Made by a program: the position numbers and the translations under genes. 64,000 nt of DNA from Mesaphorura yosii. Its lineage: Eukaryota > Arthropoda > Collembola > Poduromorpha > Tullbergiidae. Shown here piece by piece: positions 38,643 to 48,386 of the stretch. The notes beneath the pieces were generated by a model. It had not been told where the DNA came from. It did not search any database and was given only the letters and a program-made list of their open reading frames with translations. The stretch is taken from assembly GCA_009869945.1 (NCBI GenBank), contig WIXG01000008.1, forward strand, positions 1-64,000. Reading direction: 5' to 3'. The stretch's first letter is position 1. Every line of letters starts with the position of its first letter.

Positions 38643-40776
38643 ATGGAGCGAATAAGTTTCATTCCCTGCTTAACATGGGTTCAACAGGGCAAATCGAAGC
38701 CGGACATTGAAAAGGTGAGTTCAGTTAATGTTCGCTTTTTTGCATTTGCTTTATTATTAAGGTGGATTTATTGTGAGTACCATTACTCAGGTCAAACACA
38801 CCAAGGAGGAACTTAGAGAAATTGTGAAGGAGCTAAAACTAAAGGAGTAAGTACATTGCGTCTGTAATTTTCATTACAATTACGACATTAAAGAAACCGC
38901 TTTGAATGGGCGTAGGGCTGAGTATGAAGGTCGACCAAATAAAGACACGGAGCAACCAGTTCAACCACCGAACCCGAGTGATCAGGAAGAGGAAGATGAA
39001 ATCAGCAAATTATACGGGATGGACAATTACGATGATGAAGATGACACTCCGCAGGATGGTGGTATATCTGGTTATGGTTTAGAAAGCTTAATCCTGAATA
39101 ATTCTTCGGAGAGTGAGAGCGAAGATTCGGATGCAGAAGAAGATGAATTCAGTGTGAAACCCGACGATAACCTCATTCTAATGGGACATGTCGAGAACGA
39201 TGTTTGTATGCTTGAGGTTTATGGTAAGAACAGACATTTTAATTTCGGCTTTGCGTTCAAATATTTAACATCTAATGATTTCTAATCAGTGTTTAACAAC
39301 TCGAAGGCCGAGCTCTTTATACTTCATGACATATTCCTGCCAAGTTATCCAATCTGCATCGAGTGGCTTGACTACAACCCGAAGGAAGGCGAAAATCGTG
39401 GCAACTTTGCTGCAGTTGGTGGGATGACCCCAGAAATCAATGTTTGGGACTTAAATGTAAGTGGGTGTCTGGAATCAGCTTTCCAATTGGGAAACAAGAA
39501 GACCAAGAAATCTCAGCGTCATACTGATGCGATTTTGGACTTAAGCTGGTGCCCTGAAAATAGGTGAGTTATTTTGCCTTTTGGTGAACTGGGCCTTAAC
39601 TGGTATGACATAATCATATAGAATCGTATTATCCTTTGCCGCGCAGAAATGTATTAGCTTCTGCAAGTGCTGACAAAAGTGTTCTTCTCTGGGATATGTC
39701 ACAATTAACTTCAGTTTTACGACTTTCGCACTTCGAAGAAAAGGTCCAAGCCTTAAAATTTCACGGTGTCGAATCCCATTCTCTTCTTACTGGCGCCTGT
39801 GATGGGTAAGCTCTACTAATTCTTTGCAAACAAAACTTGGAAAGTTGCATGTAAAGTTATCTTTTAGAAAAGCGCGGTTGTATGACTGCCGATCGCCCTC
39901 CACATTCAAAACTTGGGAATTTGATGGTGAAATTGAGCGCGTATTGTGGAATCAATTTGAGCCTACACATTACCTGGTACACTGAACAGTGACTGCTTGC
40001 TCAACTTCGGTGTTTAAGTGATCAAGTCAATGAATTTATTCTTTTAGGCAAGTACGGAAAAGGGATTTGTGTACCAAGTAGACTGCAGGATGTCCCAGCC
40101 CTTATGGACTCTGAAGGCGCACGCTGTTGAAGTAACGGGACTTGCATTGAGCAGCCATTGCAAGGATCTGCTAATTACTGGTGGAATGGACGAAGCCGTG
40201 AAGGTTTGGGACCTCAAGGATAACAAACCCCAGTTTGTGACAGAAAAGTCCATGCACATCGGGCAAATTCTAACACTGAGCGGCTGCCCCAATGTGCCGT
40301 ATGTCTTCTGTGCTGGTGGAAACAAGAAAGATAACTTCATGTACCTTTGGGATATTCGGGAAAATGATCCAGGTACAAAGTATCCTAAAACCACATTATG
40401 TGTGCAAAGGTGGCAACTATAAGGTTTGTCATTTTGCTCTTTTCCGACAGTTTTACAACAATTCCAAGATCGGAACATAGAAGAGACAAGTTATAGCCAC
40501 GGAGAAGAGCCCATGACCCAAGACCAAGAAGAGCCGCGTCCATGCTCCTCCTCAAGCTTGCAGCCTAAGAACAATCAGTCCCGACTTGAAGGAGCTGTTC
40601 AGAAGCACAAGAAAAAGTGGAATAAGGAACTGAGGGCAATGCACCAGGATGAAAGGAATCAAGAAGCAACAAGTGCTGCAGCTGCGAGAAGAAAACAGAA
40701 GGAAAAGGAGCGGAAGAGATTAAGAAGAGAACAGAAGAAATCACATCCTAAATTAAAAGATAAGGATGCGAGTTGA
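38643..40776 (+). CDS. PWP1: PWP1 (periodic tryptophan protein 1), WD40 protein, 542 aa, 8 exons
   Basis: Exons 38643-38714, 38791-38846, 38916-39223, 39290-39563, 39647-39805, 39868-39976, 40048-40372, 40451-40776 (1629 bases, all phases close). The N terminus MERISFIPCLTWVQQGKSKP matches the family start, followed by a helical segment (TKEELREIVKEL), an acidic linker (SESESEDSDAEEDE) and the KPDDNLILMG step that opens the WD propeller. WD motifs include INVWDLN, VLLWDMS, VKVWDLKD and MYLWDIRE, plus HTDAILDLSW and HYLASTEKGFVY. PWP1 is a nucleolar/chromatin-associated protein that supports rRNA gene expression and ribosome biogenesis. The C terminus is unusual: a long basic, coil-like tail (KEKERKRLRREQKKSHP) after a Gln-rich stretch. 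Poly(A) signal at 40836-40841. Confidence 0.92.
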
Positions 40777-40835
40777 AGTTCCCGCTTAAGATTGTATGGA
40801 CTAATTAACTATTTTTGTTACTGTTGATTCATTGA

Positions 40836-40841
40836 AATAAA
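40836..40841 (+). terminator. Poly(A) signal of PWP1
   Basis: AATAAA 60 bases past the PWP1 stop. Confidence 0.65.
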
Positions 40842-41187
40842 TCTACTGCTCTATAGTCGTTTATGAATTCATGATGTTCGTTGAGGTCTTCTTGCGTGAA
40901 GTGATGGCTGTTATCATGTCAATTTGCAAACTCTTAGCAATTTCGGTCATTTGTATAAACCAAATTAAGGCCTGAACTTGGCAAAGATGAGCTGAAATCA
41001 ACGAATAGAATGTCACTGATTGGAAGTAACTTCTCATCAGCAATCATTCACTTCAGAACCTCAAAGTGACGATTGCTTTTGCTTTTAACGTACATCTATG
41101 CTAAATTTATCACAAAGGTCTCTGTGTCAAAACTCACGATAACTACCCGCGTCGTACGTAACTTTGATCTCGAGCAGCCCCACTAAT
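40842..41187. other. Intergenic between PWP1 and the WDR35-like remnant
   Basis: No gene or promoter element recognised; the missing N-terminal exons of a WDR35 gene would be expected here but are absent. Confidence 0.45.
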
Positions 41188-43118
41188 ATGAATCACGCCG
41201 AGTATTTCCAACAAGTATCTGTAGACAAAAGCCTGCCAGGCCTGGCTCATGACGGTGCTGCCGAATTTTGTCAAATCTCAAACAGATCGTTCAATGCGCA
41301 CAATAAGATCCATCATTTTCATGGCGTGCATGCTTATCTGACCCAGAAAACGGTGAGAACCAGCCAATCAGCTCTTTAACGTTGCTTTTCACGTATTCCA
41401 GGTTGTATTTCCTGATTTCACTACACCAGCTGGAAATTCCTGGTGAATATCTGGTTCGAAACTTGGCTTGGAACGCGAGCGATGGCTCCCTATCATTCAG
41501 CTGTGGACCTGTCTTAAAGATTCTTAAACTTAAACCTTTACATGAAACTGGTTGCGAAAACACCATAAATGCTGGTTCACCAGAATTTCCAGTGACGAGA
41601 TTCCCGATCAACAACAGCGATCTTCCAGGAAACCCGGATTGCTCGAAGAGACTCACCTGCGCCATTTTGAGAACAAAGTCTGAGATTTTGTTAATACGGA
41701 CACAACTGTCATGCCTCACTATTACTTCACTATTAAATTGATTCGACTATCCATAATTAATTTTTGCTTTTTCAACTTTAGACATCACAGGACCCAAAAC
41801 CTGACGGAACCAATCTCATTCTTGTTGTTGGTCGAGGGTCCACCAGGATCATAATCTACTCCCTGCCTTTTGGAACGCTGATTTCCACCATCGAATCTTT
41901 GCTTGAGGTGAGACGGGAAGGTGTGAGACTACGTACACATCTTAATGCGTGCTAGACTCGTTGAATCAGAGATTCTTCAACCTGGAGAAAAGCACAAGCA
42001 TGAAATTACGGCGTATTTTCGTAAATTCGAATGGAACTGAAATTGCATTACTTGGCACAACCGGTATTTTGTTCACGCACAAATTGGCAGGTCATGGTCC
42101 CGCTGATAACTTGAAGATTTACGATAAGCGGGATATTTTGGACATCGCATGGGCGAAGGACGGCCCGAATATGTTTTGCATTATGGAGAAGACAAATCTG
42201 TAAGAATTAAGAATTTATTGTTTAAGTTTAATTTCTCGCGATAAAGTCTGAAAGTGCGTTGTTGCAGGCACGTTGTAGTAAATGGCAAGTTTCAGGATAC
42301 AAACCGACTTTCGAGCATCGCTTGCCTCGTGCAATTGAGGAACTTGCAAATAACCACAATACTGATGAGAGAATTAATCTCACGCCCGGAATCCCCAACG
42401 TTATCGATTCTCCTCAAGTTTGATACGACAACGTTGCGCGAGATGAAGAAATTAATCGCTCACAATGCACCTCCAAAATTATTTGCAAAATTATTTTAAG
42501 GGGAGCAACCATCCGCTCTTGTCGGCAGTCTTGGGCCAATTTGCGCTACGAACGCTCAACTTTGATGTAGCTCAAAGGGCCTTTGTAAAGAACCAAGACT
42601 ATTTCGGTCTACAGCTGGTTAAGAAGTTGGCGACATTGAACAATAGTGAAACACCGATCCAAAATGCTCTAATTTCCATTCATTACGAAGAATATCCCTG
42701 TGCCGAGAAACTCTTTATTCAACAATCGCAGGTGAGCTTTTCCATGCGGGGCATTTTTCTAAGCCTCTAACTCACGCCACGCTGCGATTCATTTCTTCAG
42801 TGACTTAGCCATCAAGATGTGGACCGACCTGGAAGACTGGAAAAGCTTGATAATGCTTTTCGACTGTCTTTCTCTATCCCAAATGCAAAATTTGGAAAGA
42901 AAGCAAGCAAATGAAATGTATTCCAATACAAAGGTGAGCGCATCTTCTCAAATCTGGATGTAGAAAAAGCATTCGTTTATTTCGGCCGAGGCAAGAGTCT
43001 TGCTCGCGTCTTGGAGTGCAGAATGGTGATGGAAGATTGCACCATTGTTGAAGACTTTCCGGAAGATGAGGAAATCACAAGCAGAATCGATGAATATAAG
43101 AAAATCTGGGAAGACTAG
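41188..43118 (+). pseudogene. Truncated, frameshifted WDR35/IFT121-like gene remnant
   Basis: Exon-like blocks: 41188-41352, 41430 to about 41591, 41782-41907, 41970-42199, 42268-42731, 42801-42933 and a terminal block to 43118. They align in order with the middle of WDR35, a subunit of intraflagellar transport complex A: LEIPGEYLVRNLAWN, LILVVGRGSTRIIIYSLP, DILDIAWAKDGPNMFCIMEK, ISRPESP...LLKFD, FDVAQRAFVKNQDYFGLQLV, DLAIKMWTDLEDW and FVYFGRGKS. The first ~240 residues (WD repeats), about 150 residues in the middle and the last third of a normal ~1180-aa WDR35 are missing. The frame breaks near 42465-42495 (stop after FAKLF), at the exon joint before 42801 (only readable out of phase) and near 42935-42960. 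Introns are retained, so this is a DNA-level copy or a decayed gene rather than a retrocopy. A divergent short functional gene is less likely. Confidence 0.7.
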
Positions 43119-43185
43119 AAATCTCATCAAGTAGAGGATGTTTGAATCGAGAATCAATAATGCGAGAGTGTTATTCGAATATTAG

Positions 43186-43202
43186 TTTATTAAACCAATA
43201 AA
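43186..43202. terminator. Overlapping convergent poly(A) signals
   Basis: TTTATT at 43186-43191 (AATAAA on minus, for PGAM5, about 105 bases past its stop) is followed six bases later by AATAAA at 43197-43202 on plus (for the WDR35-like unit). The two transcription units end on top of each other. Confidence 0.55.
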
Positions 43203-43293
43203 AACCTTATTTTTTCATTTCAATGCACATCATGCATTCTGTTGCATTATGATTATGATTGTTCTCCTTTTCTCCATGTGCAAAAGTTCGCAG

Positions 43294-44423
43294 TTAGGTT
43301 GTGGTGAGCATTTCCGGATCTGCATATTGGGACAGTTTCAATTTACGCCCATTGATAACACATTTTGTGCTGAACTGACCTAAATGGCCACTGTCGCCTA
43401 AAGCTCTCAAAATAACTCTGCCAGATGCCGTAATACTCAAGCAAGTCAAGCTACCGTTGTTCAAGCTGATTCTTAGCCAAGCCTCGCCAGGAAACTGTAG
43501 TGCCCTGTCAAATGAGAAAACCTACTTTACACAACTACTCGCTCAAATTACTTGGAACACATTAACTACTCTACCTACCTGCAGCAGAAGTAGCGTATCA
43601 CATTCGCATGACATACTATGATCTCATACGAGTCTTCAGTCTGTTTTGGATCAGCTCGGTGGAAATAGGAACGGAAGGCGGCTTCAATTCTGGCTCCATC
43701 TTCGTAGTACTGCTACACAACCAAATCCAAATTAAACTAACTTACTAAATCTCAGCGTACATACTGTCTGAAACTTAGGCAACTCTCACGTGCAAATCCG
43801 GATGCCAATTTGACACAGGAGGATCCGCAGGAGCAGGAGCTCCTTCTCTCAACATTGGATCCATCTCGAGTTTTTTGCATTCCAACTGGTTTTCTATTTG
43901 TTTGTGGATAATTTCGGCCGTTTGTATGGCTCTGGTCATCGTTGAAGCAGTAAGCGACGTAAACTTTAGCCCCAAGCTTTTTAATCTTTTCCCAGTTTCT
44001 TCGGCCTGCTTCTCGCCTAATTTTGTCAGGACGCGTTCCTTATCAGTAGCTCCATCCAAGTTATATTGTCCATGCCTAATTAGGATGATATGGCGAATTG
44101 CTTTTGACTTCTTCTTTTCCAACTGACTACTGTAGTCCTCCTCACTCGACGAAGAACTTTTCTTCGGCTGTTTCACCAAGCTATAAGGCTCCCTCCTGTG
44201 AACAGACAATTGCTGTTGCAGAAGACAAACACAAGACAATCGATTGGAATGGGTATTAAAAGTCATACTTGTCCCAATTGTAATCCCATTTTGGAGTTGG
44301 AGGTGGACTTGTTGGGGACCAAGTGGCCGCGGAACAATTGGCAGCAATTGTAGCTCCTCCAATTAGACCCGATCCAATCACAACCCATTTTCCGAATCGA
44401 ATAAAATGGTGCCGCATTTTCAT
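43294..44423 (-). CDS. PGAM5: PGAM5, mitochondrial Ser/Thr/His phosphatase, 301 aa, 4 exons
   Basis: Exons 44423-44269, 44195-43790, 43712-43579, 43504-43294 (906 bases, phases close). ATG at 44423 is the first Met; the next residues form a basic helix and an N-terminal membrane segment ([16 protein letters not shown]) that anchors PGAM5 in the mitochondrial membrane. The multimerisation motif WDYNWD is at 46-51 and is followed by KREPYSLV. The histidine-phosphatase core carries LIRHGQY (RHG 92-94, catalytic His93), [17 protein letters not shown] helix (here [14 protein letters not shown]), LREGAP and PPVSNW, then [19 protein letters not shown] with the second catalytic His, and LNNGSLT. PGAM5 dephosphorylates ASK1 and mitophagy/fission factors. 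The tail after LGDSGHLG is longer than usual (about 28 residues). Length fits the family (about 290). Confidence 0.92.
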
Positions 44424-46283
44424 GTAAGTGCACCAAGCCAATTCTGTACAAAGTCGCCAAAACTTGTCTTGAGTTCACTAACGCCTAGAGTCCGACAATA
44501 CTTTAATTCATCCAATGAAAGAAAAATAATAAGTTTAGTTGAGCTTTTAGTGTTACAAGCTGCTTAACTAAAAATTTCAAAAGGAGAACGCCGAGCCGAA
44601 GTTAATTAACAGAAGGCAATTAAATTATGATACGTGTACCGCCTACTTCCGACCTACTTCAGAACACCGGTGTGGTGCGAGATTTGATTTCTTAGTATGC
44701 CAATGCAATGACACGAGTTGGCGGCTCTTCAAGCAAAAGTCAAAGGGAATTCATTGCGTCTCACATCTCTCATCACATAATCGCATCGACCAGCCTGCTA
44801 CGAAAAATCTTTAGATTTTTCGTTCGTTCACTGACCATTCCTGACAAAAAATACTCGAATCTAGCTTGCAGCCTTTAACACAACACGCATTGGCATCGCA
44901 TCATGGTGGAAGTGAATCACTGGCATTTTCACTTGACTAAAGTAAAAGTTATCTCTGCTCAGAATTTCAAAGCTTTGATGAAATGTAAATTCCATTTGGC
45001 ATCTCTCAGTATCACCAGCCAAAAGGGAGAACGATGATTTATTACAGCCTACATGTATAAATCACGTTGATTAAAACTTTTATCCTGTGTGTATTGACAC
45101 TTCGACATGAGCTTTCCACATTTTCGGGTCTGTGCTCAGAAAGCAGACGGAGAGAATTCAGAATTTCAGGGGAAGAGTCATGAGAAGGTCTCCGAAAGCT
45201 TTCCCTGCAGACGACACCGAGAGGCCAGGCCGAGCAAAGAATGCCTGACATCGCAAAATTAAAATTGGACACTAAATATTTATGACCGTCTGCTTTTTTA
45301 TTCTACGTTGCCGTTGCAATTTAATGTTAATGGTCGCAGGTGGCATCAGATTGTCAGTGCGCTATGCACCTGTGTCTGAGCTGGGGCTGTGGAGAAGTCT
45401 TTTATTGTTGCCCATCGAATGAAATGTAGGGTTTATGCGGTTGACATTTAAACTCAATTAAAATGTGGGCAGTAGTTATAATTTTATGGTTCCAACCTTC
45501 CAGCTCAAACCCTTTATTATCCTGCCTCCTCATTTGTCAAGCATTAACATCGACTTTCACGTGTCGCGGTGATGATTTCCTGAAATAAAACGGATTGACG
45601 TACTTTTCCGCCCGTCGTTTTCATGAGAAAGAGATTTGCGACTTGGCAGGATTTATTACTTCGTAACCTGCAGTCAATGGAAAATTACTCAACTTTTTGT
45701 TTTACGGGTCGCCTCATTGTCCAATTGCACTTATGGATAGCATCCGAGTTAGCCGTGAACTTCTTGATCAGGACTACTTCAATGCGCAGGTTGCTTTGTA
45801 GCCACAACATGATTTAAGTCCTGATTGAATTGTGTTGATGTGAAGAGGTTACGTGGAAGCGACCCAGAAATGTGCTGATGGTCGCGATTTCAAGCCAGGT
45901 GTGACTATTACCAGACGGTAAAGACCAGTTGCTCCAAGCTATGGTTAAGTTAAGCGTGTTGACTTACGCCACATCTCTTACAACACAATATGTACGTGCC
46001 GTACCGTTCCTCCAATTCTAAGTACCCATGACAGATGATATAATGCCACGATTCAAGTCCTCTCATAACGTTGCCATTTTATTGTCGCATCAGAGCGAGA
46101 TTAAAGTCATTAAAGAAGTTAACTTCAGCGAAACAACTTCATTAACATCATCTGCGACTCCACGAGTCTGAAGTCTTCATTCAGGAAGTCTAAAACTATC
46201 ATTCCAATTATTTCGTTTTCTACCATTCCCGTCCGCAACTGACTCAATGTACACACATGACGAAAGTTAGCCCGAGCAGATAG
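44424..46283. other. Intergenic upstream of PGAM5
   Basis: No gene seen on either strand. Contains a perfect 22-base palindrome-like repeat at 44801-44822. Open frames at 45042-45272 and 45623-45817 are unsupported. Confidence 0.45.
44801..44822. repeat. Perfect 10-bp inverted repeat with TT centre
   Basis: CGAAAAATCT (44801-44810), TT, AGATTTTTCG (44813-44822): every arm base pairs. It lies about 380 bases upstream of the PGAM5 start codon. Confidence 0.8.
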
Positions 46284-46711
46284 GCTCCTCATTTCAGAGA
46301 GCAAAATCACTTAATTCACGGATTGTCCTTGGTGCCTTGGAAGCGCGGAAAGTCACTTGTGTGGGATTTCACTTGCGTGGACACGTTTGCGGCTTCCCAT
46401 CCTGCCATCACTTCCGTGTCGGCAGGCCGGGCGGCGGAGGATGTTGCCGCTGTTAAGTGGCGGAAATATGATTTATTGGCCGGCAGTATCACTTCGTGCC
46501 GGTGGCGGTGGAGACGAACAGAGCTTGGGATCCGGTGAGGCTCCGCTTTATGAGGGAAGTAGGAGTGCGGGTTGCTGCAGCGACCGGGGAGCCGCGTGCG
46601 TCGTTCTACTTGTTCCAGTGGATCTCTCTGGTGGTGCAGCGAGGCAATGTCGCTGCAATTTTGGGAACACTGCCTCTGGGCGAGCGTTTTGAAGAGGTTT
46701 TTGAGTTGTGA
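46284..46711 (+). mobile_element. 3' fragment of a retrotransposon-type reverse transcriptase ORF, frameshifted
   Basis: Reading in one frame gives LSLVPWKRGKSLVWDFTCVDTFAASH and a following AGRAAEDVAAVKWRKY block; after a shift near 46480-46490 the second frame continues HFVPVAVET, FMREVGVRVAAATGEPRASF, LFQWISLVVQRGNVAAILGT and a stop at 46709-46711. I recall this block order (PW..G..LVWD.TCVDT, RKY, VPVAVET, ATG.PRA..F..Q.IS...QRGN) from the C-terminal part of reverse-transcriptase ORFs of repeated non-LTR-type elements in many invertebrates. The 5' portion is absent and the frame is broken, so it is a dead 5'-truncated copy. It is GC-rich compared with its surroundings and lies 270 bases before the SLC35G pseudogene. 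The exact element class is uncertain. Confidence 0.5.
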
Positions 46712-46980
46712 TTGTGATTTCACTTTGATTTTAGTATCTTAGAATTTTAGTTTATTTTATTTTGGTCTATTTTAGTTCATTTTATTAATTTTGAATTCCT
46801 CTTTTCGTCGTTTGATCCTTAGTGTGCTATTGTAAGCCACGTTTTGATGCTAGTAAGCTAAGCGAATATTTCTTTACATCCGTATCCTGTCTCTTTTCTG
46901 AAATAAATATTAACGAAGGCTTCTTTTGGGTAAAAATTTTTATTCAACTTAAATGGTGCTAACATAATTTTGCACGATTC
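46712..46980 (+). repeat. T-rich tail after the retroelement fragment
   Basis: Between 46725 and 46795 the words TTTTAGTTTATTTTATTTTGG and TTTTAGTTCATTTTATT repeat imperfectly, like the simple 3' tail of a non-LTR element. An AATAAA occurs near 46902. Confidence 0.4.
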
Positions 46981-48386
46981 ATGTCTAGTGCAACGCAGGA
47001 GATCACCGCAATTTCGGTCACCAATGAAAAATCTGATACAATGTTAACAACAAGGTAAGAATTTCAGTCATGCACTCAATAAAGTGATACTTACTAAATA
47101 TATTGTTCCTATCTATTTTCAGTGCGGATAAGAATGAATCAAAATCTCAAACCGGGCTTGCTAAATATGGAGGACTCTTGTTTGCCCTCTCGGCAAGCAT
47201 ATTTTTCTCCTTGACATTTCTGGTCGTGAAAATCCTCCAGAAGAGAGGGTTTCCACCGTTTGGAACTTCATTGCTATTCAATATGGCCGTTGTCTTACCC
47301 GCGGGAGCTATTAGTGGCGATTTATGACTTCGGACTGGACGGCAGGGGCAGCAAAGTGGATAGAAAAAAGATATCAAGTGAGGTCTGGTCATTTTCGAAC
47401 TCTGAAAAGCGTAGAATGGTCAAAATACTAACGGTAATGATCACAAAGACAAAGACGGAATGTCTCAACTACTTTGCACAATTGTCGACCTTACCACGTG
47501 TTTAACTTCATATTTCCAGGTGCAAGGCTTGTTCCAAGCTGCAGCCGTAGTTTTTCGCTAATGCTCACTGCAATATCTGGACGTTGGTGACATGACTGTG
47601 ATCGTATTCAGCTCGCCAATCCTGACAACTATAATAGCACATTTCGCTCTTCACGAGCCGTACGCAATAATCTTTGTATTTATTGCCATTTACACATTCT
47701 GTGGAGTGGTTCTTATTACGAAACCTCCGATGCTGATCGGTGGACAAGAATTTGATACCATTCACTTGGGAAGAGTTGAAATGTTATGAGCTCATGACGT
47801 GTCATATGATCAGTGCAATTTAATCTAGTTCAAGTCTTTTAGATAGGAATTGAACTGGCTGCTGCGGCGTTGATCACTCTTTCGATGCAATTTGTCGTGA
47901 CGCGGAAAATTCAAAACGCAAATGCCTTCCTGACGACTCTGTGCCTGGGCCTAATGGGGATTGTGGTTTCGCTTCCACTGTATCTCATATTCGAGGATTG
48001 GGGCTCAGTTATTCCAAAGGACATGTCTGAGTGGTTTCTTGTAGCCGGCTTGTTCGGCGCATTTTGTGACGGCAGCATCGTAACGGCTCTAAAGCTGGAG
48101 AACGCCGGTCCCGTCGCACTAGTACGATCATTGGACGTCCTCTTTGCATTCATTCTTCAGTTCCAGTTCCTGGACATTGTGCCGGACTTGCTCAGGTAAA
48201 ATTTCCGGAGCTAAATTGCTGGTTTCATGCCACAAAGTGTGGTCTTTGGTGTAATCATGGGCAATTCACATTGTTTACAGCGCCATCGGCGCAATGATAG
48301 TCGTAAGCGGAGTGCTCACAGTTGGTCTTCGAAAATGGCTTCTTACGACGAAATTTGGACAAGCTAACTGTGGATGCTGTGAATGA
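46981..48386 (+). pseudogene. SLC35G1-like copy 3, recently inactivated
   Basis: Exons at 46981-47054, 47123-47433, 47520-47768, 47843-48195 and 48281-48386 match the intact copies in position and length (249 and 106 identical; 353 against 356). Three lesions are visible. One extra base at about 47300-47311 shifts the frame after VVLPAG and gives a TGA at 47326-47328; the original frame resumes as LLVAIYDFGLDG. In exon 3 the Ala codon of VFRACSLQYL is a TAA (47559-47561). The donor after 47768 reads TTG|GG instead of TTG|GT. A 3-base in-frame deletion also occurs in exon 4. The rest stays open and well conserved (DVGDMTVIVFSSPILTTIIA, ENAGPVALVRSLDVLFAFI), so the loss is recent. Retained introns show DNA-level duplication. 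Confidence 0.85.

Noticed and set aside
46316..46723. 135-codon minus-strand ORF
   Set aside because: It is the antisense shadow of the retroelement reverse-transcriptase fragment, which reads sensibly only on the plus strand.
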